The translations under genes were made by a program, and so were the position numbers. Shown here piece by piece: positions 1-5,311 of a stretch of 8,550 bases of DNA; the first letter of the stretch is position 1; the number at the start of each line of letters is the position of its first letter. The notes below the pieces were generated by a model. It was not told the DNA's origin and searched no databases. It saw nothing but the letters and a program-made list of their open reading frames with translations. The DNA is taken from the NCBI GenBank assembly GCA_031270565.1, contig JAISXJ010000054.1:1-8550 (forward strand), read 5' to 3'. This DNA is from Prevotellaceae bacterium (GTDB taxonomy: Bacteria; Bacteroidota; Bacteroidia; Bacteroidales; Paludibacteraceae).

Positions 1-167
1 TTCACATTTGAGAGCGCCAACCCGCCTTTGGTCGTGCTGTTCAAGTCCAGTACAGCTCCTGCTGCGGGCTGGTCGCCGCCGCCAATGGTTACCTGCGCCA
101 CAGAAAAAGAAGCGACGCTGAAAAATGCTGCTGTGAGTGCAGCGAAAAGAAAAAGATTAGTTTTCAT
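1..167 (-). CDS. Secreted protein, N-terminal part only (cut by left window edge)
   Basis: Reading the minus strand from an ATG at 167 gives 55 codons with no stop before the window edge. Residues 1-24 form a classic signal peptide: MKTN, a hydrophobic core rich in Leu, Phe and Ala, then a small-residue cleavage site SVA before Gln25. The mature start, VTIGGGDQPAAGAVLDLN, continuing through STTKGGLALSNV, matches a pattern I know from many exported Bacteroidetes proteins (VTIGG...SAVLDLxST.KGLLLP), often large surface or cell-wall-associated proteins of unknown function. The Sec signal is seen directly; surface location is inferred, and the function cannot be told because nearly all of the protein lies outside the window. 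It is transcribed away from the glycogen genes. No convincing TAnnTTTG box was found in the 100 bases upstream. The closest is TATTATTTG, which has one extra base in the spacer. Confidence 0.8.
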   Translation of the reverse strand, partial: MKTNLFLFAALTAAFFSVASFSVAQVTIGGGDQPAAGAVLDLNSTTKGGLALSNV

Positions 168-220
168 AACAGTAATATTTAAATTGTAAATCAAATAATA
201 ATCGTTGTTTTGCTTTTATT

Positions 221-261
221 TCTCTGTGTCTCTCTGTGAGTTCTCCGTGTAACTCTGTGTT
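221..261. repeat. Four-unit CTCTGTG array with about 10-base spacing
   Basis: CTCTGTG occurs at 222-228, 232-238 and 253-259, and a one-base variant, CTCCGTG, at 243-249. The starts are 10, 11 and 10 bases apart, close to one DNA helical turn. The array lies 55-95 bases upstream of the secreted protein start on the minus strand. I recall similar 'ctctgtg/ctccgtg' strings as dispersed intergenic repeats in Bacteroidetes and other genomes. That origin is more likely than a dedicated operator, but spacing and position do not exclude a binding site. Confidence 0.65.
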
Positions 262-419
262 ATAAAACAGACAGCGGCAACACCTCCGAAGCTTCCGGAA
301 GATTGCCGTTATATATGTACATGGCGAAAAGACGCAAAAAAACTTCGCGCTGTTAAGTGTAAATCGAAAAGTCTTTAATAAATGATAAGCCCTTGAATAC
401 AAGGAGTTAAGCTGAATGC

Positions 420-428
420 GGGGGGGGG
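420..428. repeat. Homopolymer run of nine G
   Basis: Nine consecutive G lie in an otherwise A/T-rich intergenic stretch. Runs of this length slip during replication and can vary between cells. Here the run is outside any gene, about 250 bases upstream of the secreted protein start and more than 500 upstream of the synthase promoter, so no switching role can be shown. It is also a place where sequencing length errors are common. Confidence 0.7.
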
Positions 429-497
429 CTTTTGTAACGAACTTACTTTTAGCCGGTTAAACCGTCTAATCTGAAAAAATGGTGAATATAGAACCCC

Positions 498-516
498 AGA
501 TGTAAGCATCTTTTTT
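498..516 (+). terminator. Weak terminator-like hairpin
   Basis: AGATG (498-502) and CATCT (507-511) can pair around a TAAG loop and are followed by five more T (512-516). The stem is only five pairs and no plus-strand gene is visible upstream, so this may be chance in A/T-rich DNA or the end of an unseen short transcript. Confidence 0.2.
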
Positions 517-628
517 GTATTGATTTTAGATGTGAACAATAACGGGGCAAAAGTAATACTTTTTTAGTGAATAACGAATAGTGAATAATATTTTTTTAGA
601 GTTTAGTTTTTAGAGTTTAGAGTGTAGT

Positions 629-685
629 TATTGGCTACGCCGAACGTTGTATTCGTGTATTGGCTACGCCGAACGCTGTTTCGTG
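629..685. repeat. 29-base tandem duplication
   Basis: Copy one is 629-657 and copy two 658-685. Both begin TATTGGCTACGCCGAACG and end TTCGTG. They differ by one substitution (T at 647 against C at 676) and a one-base deletion in the second copy. The G/C-rich core GGCTACGCCGAACG stands out from its A/T-rich surroundings. It looks like a recent duplication of a short dispersed unit. No function is evident. Confidence 0.75.
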
Positions 686-761
686 GCTAAATTACTTTTA
701 AAAAACAGCCCTATTTTTCACAGGATTAACAGGATGCTCAAGATAATGATTTTTTCTTTTT

Positions 762-843
762 GAACACTGATAACGCAGATTAGACACGATTTTCACAGAT
801 AAAAATCTGGCGTTTATCTGTTAAATCTGTGTCATCTGTGTTC
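762..843. repeat. 82-base imperfect palindrome (dispersed-repeat-like hairpin)
   Basis: The outer arms are 762-781 and 824-843, matching at 17 of 20 positions when one is reverse complemented (GAACACTGATAACGCAGATT against GAACACAGATGACACAGATT). An inner stem of nine perfect pairs joins ACAGATAAA (795-803) to TTTATCTGT (813-821) around a nine-base loop. The preceding 719-735 (ACAGGATTAACAGGATG) has a short direct repeat. I recall this kind of 'cacagat...atctgtg' and 'aggattaacagga' text as a widespread intergenic repeat in Bacteroidetes and some other phyla. A transcript would fold, but there is no T run to make it a standard terminator. Confidence 0.6.
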
Positions 844-952
844 TGGTTTTCTATTGATATTTATGCCCTAACGGGCAAAAAACTAAACTCTACACTCTAA
901 AAACTGACAACTAAAAACTACACTCTACTAACTAAAAACTAAAAAAAAGGCG

Positions 953-960
953 TATCTTTG
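953..960 (+). promoter_or_regulatory. Bacteroidetes -7 promoter box for glycogen synthase
   Basis: TATCTTTG is an exact match to the Bacteroidetes -7 consensus TAnnTTTG. Transcription would begin about seven bases beyond it, giving a leader of roughly 30 bases that is A/T-rich (aaaattttcaacacataa) directly before the ATG at 998, the usual translation context in this phylum. No good TTTG-type -33 element is seen at the expected distance; the sequence there is the ACTAAAAACT repeat. Either the -33 is degenerate or the repeat arm replaced it. Confidence 0.65.
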
Positions 961-997
961 CATCGTTTTTCTTACAATAAAAATTTTCAACACATAA

Positions 998-2608
998 ATG
1001 GATACACTGAAGTTTCCCGAATACATTTTTGAAACCAGTTGGGAGGTGTGCAACAAGGTAGGCGGCATTTATACGGTACTCTCTACACGGGCGTACATCA
1101 TGCAGCAAGCCGCTCCCGACCGCGTTTTTTTTATTGGTCCTGACCTGTGGCAAACCGAAGAATCGCCCGATTTTATCCCGTCGGACGATTTCGCCGACTG
1201 GGTACTCGCTGCCGCAACGGACGGTTTAAAGGTACGTGTCGGACGCTGGCAAGTTGAGGGAACACCTTTCGCTATACTCGTCGATATTACATCCTTTGCA
1301 GACCGGAAAAATGCCATCTATCAACAGTTTTGGGAACGCTTCGGAGTGGATTCGCTGCACGCATACGACGATTATGACACGTCAAGTCTCTTCGGTTACG
1401 CCGCAGGAAAAGTGGTGGAGAGTTTTCTCTGTTTTCATCAATGGCAGCCCCAAAAGGCAGTAGCGCACTTCAACGAATGGATGACAGGCTTCGGACTGCT
1501 CTATCTCAAAATAGCTCTTCCCGAAATCAGTACGCTTTTCACGACGCACGCCACAACCGTCGGGCGTTCCATCGCCGGAAACGGTAAGCTGCTCTACAAG
1601 TATTTCTCCGCCTATAACGGCGACCGGATGGCGCAAGAGTTGAATGTTGTCGCCAAACATTCGGTGGAAAAAGCTGCCGCCCTGCAAGCCGACTGCTTCA
1701 CCACCGTCAGCGCCGTTACCAACAAAGAATGTATTCAGTTTCTCGGACGCACTGCCGACATTATCACCCCGAACGGTTTTAACAGTAATAATATCTTCAA
1801 ACACGGAACACAAGCCGCCAGAAAACGTCGGAGTATCCAGATAAAAATACGGAAAATCTTAGACGGTTTTCTCAATTACACGCTTCCCGATAATGTTATC
1901 TATATCGGCACATCGGGACGTTACGAATACGCCAACAAGGGTATCGACATGTTTATTGATGTGATGAGCCGTTTGCGCACATACACCGGCCTCAACAAAT
2001 TTGTGGCGCTAATCACTGTACCCGCGTGGACGCCCGCTCCTGACACCTGTTCCGAACAAAAAAATAAAATGCACAATCCCTACACACTATACCCGTTAAT
2101 GGATGAAGACAATGACCCAATCGTTCAGGCGTTGCGCCGGCACGGTTTTGAGAACAAAGCCGAAGACCCCGTCAAAATATTCTTTATCCCCACTTACCTG
2201 TCGAAAGAAAATCCGCCTCTGTATCTCTCCTATTACGATATGCTGACGGCTCTCGACCTGACTATCTATCCTTCCTATTATGAACCGTGGGGCTATACGC
2301 CTATGGAAAGCGCCGCCTTTCACGTACCCACCATCACAACCAGCCTTTCGGGCTTCGGACAGTGGATATCCGATACGCCGCAGGATATAGAACAGGGTAT
2401 TAGCGTGGTGGAACGTTCCGATGATAATTACGAAGAGACGGTCGATGAGATTATCCGACAGATTGGTAAATTTCTTGAGCGCTACAACTCAGACCAGGTT
2501 ACCCGCCTTGGCACAAAAGCGCAAAAAACCGTATTGAAGGCTACGTGGGAACATTTTTTTATTGCTTACCGAAAAGCTTATCACTTCGCTTTAAGTAAAA
2601 ACAGATAA
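998..2608 (+). CDS. Glycogen synthase, GT3 (eukaryote-like) family
   Basis: This cytoplasmic enzyme extends alpha-1,4-glucan chains from a nucleotide sugar. GT3 enzymes use UDP-glucose, so that donor is inferred here. The 536 residues begin FETSWEVCNKVGGIYTVLST (residues 11-30), close to the N-terminal glucosyl-donor loop of animal and yeast synthases (EVxNKVGGIYTV). Further family matches are AHFNEW around 156-161, FTTHATTVGR at 181-190, ITPNG at 256-260, SGRYEY at 306-311 and SYYEPWGYTPMES near 426-438. Glu429 and Glu437 line up with the paired acidic residues of the GT3 active site, and SGFG follows. Human synthase is about 737 residues; this protein lacks the phosphorylated N- and C-terminal extensions. 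The arginine-rich helix that binds glucose-6-phosphate in eukaryotes appears mostly lost near 490-517. An in-frame TAA immediately precedes the ATG, fixing the earliest start. The phosphorylase gene follows after 33 bases, consistent with one operon. A GT5 (GlgA-type) assignment does not fit. Confidence 0.93.
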   Translation: MDTLKFPEYIFETSWEVCNKVGGIYTVLSTRAYIMQQAAPDRVFFIGPDLWQTEESPDFIPSDDFADWVLAAATDGLKVRVGRWQVEGTPFAILVDITSFADRKNAIYQQFWERFGVDSLHAYDDYDTSSLFGYAAGKVVESFLCFHQWQPQKAVAHFNEWMTGFGLLYLKIALPEISTLFTTHATTVGRSIAGNGKLLYKYFSAYNGDRMAQELNVVAKHSVEKAAALQADCFTTVSAVTNKECIQFLGRTADIITPNGFNSNNIFKHGTQAARKRRSIQIKIRKILDGFLNYTLPDNVIYIGTSGRYEYANKGIDMFIDVMSRLRTYTGLNKFVALITVPAWTPAPDTCSEQKNKMHNPYTLYPLMDEDNDPIVQALRRHGFENKAEDPVKIFFIPTYLSKENPPLYLSYYDMLTALDLTIYPSYYEPWGYTPMESAAFHVPTITTSLSGFGQWISDTPQDIEQGISVVERSDDNYEETVDEIIRQIGKFLERYNSDQVTRLGTKAQKTVLKATWEHFFIAYRKAYHFALSKNR

Positions 2609-2641
2609 CATTTTTCAAAACAAAAAATCAGTAATATTTTA

Positions 2642-5212
2642 ATGGAAATAAAAGTAAATCAGGCAAACGATCCTGTCTGGAACGAAATAATGGTAACAAA
2701 CAAGTTACCTGCTGTTTTGGAACCGTTACAGGAAATCGCGCATAATCTATGGTGGGTGTGGAACGTCAACGCAAAAGCGCTGTTCAAATCCATCGACCCG
2801 CAGGTATGGCACGACTATAGCCACAACCCTGCAGCTGTTTTAGAACACGTCAAAGCATCGCGTCTGGCGGAACTGGCTAAGGACACGCTGTTTTTAGCAC
2901 AGGTGGACGTCGTTTACAAGGAATTTAAAGACTATCTGTCCGCCTCGCCGCGTGAAGATGTGCCGTCAATAGCCTATTTCAGTATGGAATATGGTTTGAC
3001 AGACCATCTTAAAATCTATTCGGGCGGACTTGGCATACTGGCAGGCGACTATCTGAAAGAAGCTTCCGATTCAAATGTGAATATGGTGGCGGTCGGATTT
3101 CTCTACCGCTACGGTTATTTTACTCAGACACTCTCGGTCGATGGACAGCAAATCGCCAACTATGAGGCGCAAACGTTCAACCGCTTACCCATTACGCAGA
3201 TAATGGACGAAAACGGCAATCCGCTGCTGGTGGAAACGCCCTATCCCGACCGCACGGTCTATGCCGCTGTCTGGAAAGTGGCTGTGGGACGGGTGTCGCT
3301 CTATCTGCTGGATACGGATATTGACCAGAATAATGAATATGACCGCTCCATCACACATCAACTCTATGGCGGAGACTGGGAGAACCGTCTCAAACAGGAA
3401 ATCCTGCTGGGCATCGGCGGCATGCTGATGTTGCAAAAACTGGGCATCTCCCAAACGGTTTACCACTGCAACGAAGGACACGCTGCCCTGATTAACATTC
3501 AGCGACTTGCCGACTATGTACAGCAAAATCATCTGCACATCAGCGAAGCGCTTGAAGCGGTACGCGCCTCGTCGCTCTACACGGTGCATACGCCCGTGCC
3601 TGCCGGACATGACAGTTTCGACGAACAGCTGTTCGGAAAATATATGACCGGTTATGCCGACAAACTGGGTATCACATGGTCGGAACTGATAGATCTTGGA
3701 CGGGAACACCCCGGCAGCAACGAGAAATTCTCTATGAGTGTCCTTGCCTGCAATACATGTCAATTTGTGAACGGCGTGAGCTGGCTGCACGGAAAGGTGT
3801 CGCAGAATATGTTCAGCCCGATATGGAGAGGCTATTTCCCCGAAGAGTTGCACGTCAGCTACGTTACCAACGGCGTACACCTGCCTACGTGGGCGACCTC
3901 CGAATGGAAAGCCCTTTATGAAAAAACTTTCGGCAAAAAATTCTATGCCGACCAGTCAAACAAAGAAATCTGGGACGATATTCATGCCGTTCCCGATGAG
4001 GAGATATGGAAAATCCGCACCGACTTAAAAAATAAGCTGATAGAATACATCCGCACACAATTCTCGGAACGGTGGCTGAAAACGCAGCAGGATCCCTCAA
4101 AGATAGTATCCGTTTTGGAACGCATCGATTCAAACGCCTTAATCATTGGCTTCGGAAGGCGTTTTGCCACCTACAAACGGGCGCATCTACTGTTTACCGA
4201 CCTTGAGCGGCTGGAACGTATTGTCAATTCGCCCAAATGTCCGGTGCAGTTCCTCTTTGCGGGCAAAGCGCATCCTGCGGACGGCGGCGGACAAGCGCTG
4301 ATTAAGCGGATTGTTGAAATTTCGCGTATGCCGCAATTTCTCGGAAAGATTATTTTTCTGGAAAACTACGATATGCGTTTAGCCAAACGCCTCATCTCCG
4401 GCGTGGATGTCTGGCTTAATACACCAACCCGTCCGCTTGAGGCGTCGGGCACGTCGGGTGAGAAAGCCCAGATGAACGGCGTGCTCAATTTCTCCGTCCT
4501 TGACGGATGGTGGCTCGAAGGGTATGTGCCGGGCGCCGGATGGGCGCTCACCGATAAACATACCTATGAAAATCAGGAACACCAAGACCAGCTTGACGCC
4601 GCTACGATATACAGCACCCTCGAACAGGAAATCATTCCTCTCTTCTTTGCTAAAAACGGCAAGGGTTATTCGTCCGGCTGGATACACACCATTAAGAAGT
4701 CAATTGCGGAAATTACGCCGCGCTTCACTACCAAACGTATGATTGACGACTACATCAGCCGTTTCTACCTGCCGCTCGGACGGCGCGGTGAAGAGTTGAG
4801 AGCCAACAATTTTGCAAAAATAAAAGAGATTGTTACATGGAAAACCCACATGGCGCACTGTTGGAATGCAATTCAGGTGGAGAGCCTTGTGATAACGAAA
4901 TCCGGCAACAATTCGATAGAACGCGGAGAATCCTGTTGTGCTGAAGCGGTTATAGATACGCATCAGTTGAATGATAACAGCATTGGCTTGGAAATCGTGG
5001 TGGTGCAGACCGACGAAAAGGGTAAGTTACACATTGCGGAAGTAACGGAGTTTAACCTGATGAAGCGCGAAGGCTCAAAACTCTATCTGCAACTGAATTT
5101 TGAATTTAAACAGGGCGGCACATTTAAGTATGCGTTCCGAATGTTCCCCAAAAACGCCGACCTGCCCCATCGCATGGACTTCTGTTACGTGCGCTGGGTA
5201 ACGCCAAATTAA
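2642..5212 (+). CDS. glgP: Alpha-glucan (glycogen) phosphorylase, GT35
   Basis: This PLP-dependent enzyme releases glucose-1-phosphate from the non-reducing ends of glycogen or maltodextrins using phosphate. The 856-residue protein is of the short bacterial type rather than the muscle or E. coli type. It starts with a DUF3417-like N-terminal domain (LPAVLEPLQEIAHNLWWVWN at 22-41). Family motifs follow in order: IAYFSMEYGL from 110, SGGLGILAGDYLKEASD shortly after, HCNEGHAAL at 275-283, TNGVHLPTW around 410, GFGRRFATYKRAH at 503-515, AGKAHPADGGG at 540-550, and LEASGTSGEKAQMNGV. Lys608 in that last motif is the expected pyridoxal-phosphate Schiff-base lysine. The last 120 or so residues form a beta-rich tail usual in this subtype. 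The gene is intact and follows the synthase by 33 bases with no terminator between, so the two are probably co-transcribed. Substrate preference between glycogen and short maltodextrin cannot be read from sequence. Confidence 0.95.
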   Translation: MEIKVNQANDPVWNEIMVTNKLPAVLEPLQEIAHNLWWVWNVNAKALFKSIDPQVWHDYSHNPAAVLEHVKASRLAELAKDTLFLAQVDVVYKEFKDYLSASPREDVPSIAYFSMEYGLTDHLKIYSGGLGILAGDYLKEASDSNVNMVAVGFLYRYGYFTQTLSVDGQQIANYEAQTFNRLPITQIMDENGNPLLVETPYPDRTVYAAVWKVAVGRVSLYLLDTDIDQNNEYDRSITHQLYGGDWENRLKQEILLGIGGMLMLQKLGISQTVYHCNEGHAALINIQRLADYVQQNHLHISEALEAVRASSLYTVHTPVPAGHDSFDEQLFGKYMTGYADKLGITWSELIDLGREHPGSNEKFSMSVLACNTCQFVNGVSWLHGKVSQNMFSPIWRGYFPEELHVSYVTNGVHLPTWATSEWKALYEKTFGKKFYADQSNKEIWDDIHAVPDEEIWKIRTDLKNKLIEYIRTQFSERWLKTQQDPSKIVSVLERIDSNALIIGFGRRFATYKRAHLLFTDLERLERIVNSPKCPVQFLFAGKAHPADGGGQALIKRIVEISRMPQFLGKIIFLENYDMRLAKRLISGVDVWLNTPTRPLEASGTSGEKAQMNGVLNFSVLDGWWLEGYVPGAGWALTDKHTYENQEHQDQLDAATIYSTLEQEIIPLFFAKNGKGYSSGWIHTIKKSIAEITPRFTTKRMIDDYISRFYLPLGRRGEELRANNFAKIKEIVTWKTHMAHCWNAIQVESLVITKSGNNSIERGESCCAEAVIDTHQLNDNSIGLEIVVVQTDEKGKLHIAEVTEFNLMKREGSKLYLQLNFEFKQGGTFKYAFRMFPKNADLPHRMDFCYVRWVTPN

Positions 5213-5217
5213 GACCT

Positions 5218-5282
5218 CTCCTCCAACCCCCTCTTGCCCTACCAAAATGGAGGAACGGAACGCAGAGGGGAATTGGAAGGAG
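5218..5282. repeat. Imperfect inverted repeat between glgP and dsbD
   Basis: The left arm CTCCTCCAACCCCCTCT (5218-5234) is nearly complementary to the right arm AGAGGGGAATTGGAAGGAG (5264-5282), and GC (5236-5237 and 5262-5263) can extend the stem inwards. A smaller CCAAAATGG palindrome lies in the loop at 5242-5250. Pyrimidine-rich 'cctccaacccct...aggggaattggagg' units of this kind are familiar dispersed intergenic repeats in Bacteroidetes. In RNA it would fold and could attenuate readthrough, but there is no T run after it; instead a seven-base tandem TAATTAT follows (5284-5301), directly upstream of dsbD. Confidence 0.6.
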
Positions 5283-5311
5283 CTAATTATTAATTATTAA
5301 TCTAATAAGCA

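Larger units (their letters stand above)
605..905. repeat. A/T-rich inverted arms bounding a ~300-base non-coding unit
   Basis: The left arm at 605-627 (AGTTTTTAGAGT, then TTAGAGTGTAG) has its reverse complement at 890-905 (CTACACTCTAAAAACT), the right copy lacking seven internal bases. Twelve bases, 605-616 and 894-905, are exactly complementary. Related copies extend the arms outwards: TTTAGAGTTTAG at 595-606 and 609-620 on the left, and ACTACACTCTA and CTAAAAACTA-type strings at 911-945 on the right. Inside lie the 29-base duplication and the hairpin at 762-843. There is no coding content and no clear target-site duplication, so I call this a composite repeat or miniature-element-like unit without claiming mobility. 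Simple-sequence A/T drift is the alternative. Confidence 0.45.
168..997. other. Long repeat-rich intergenic region between divergent genes
   Basis: About 830 bases lie between the start of the secreted protein gene and the start of the glycogen synthase gene. I see no believable gene here. The one longer reading frame, on the minus strand at 157-402, covers the CTCTGTG array and looks like a chance translation. The region is A/T-rich and holds several short repeat structures listed separately: the array at 221-261, a G run at 420-428, the TAGTGAATAA direct repeat at 565-574 and 579-588, inverted A/T-rich arms near 605 and 890, a tandem duplication at 629-685 and a hairpin at 762-843. A perfect 11-base palindrome, CGGTTAAACCG, sits at 454-464 and a small hairpin, TGCCC-TAAC-GGGCA, at 864-877. 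The only strong regulatory signal is the promoter box at 953-960. Confidence 0.75.

Noticed and set aside
157..402. 81-residue minus-strand reading frame upstream of the secreted protein
   Set aside because: Its middle is a translation of the CTCTGTG array, it overlaps the start of the secreted protein in another frame, and it shows no domain or sensible start context.
168..997. CRISPR array or tRNA in the long intergenic region
   Set aside because: Repeats are short, irregular or only two copies without regular unique spacers, and no cloverleaf with a T-arm could be built.
3185..3880. 231-residue antisense frame inside glgP
   Set aside because: It is opposite a clear, intact phosphorylase gene and has no recognisable motif; long antisense frames are expected in G/C-richer coding DNA.
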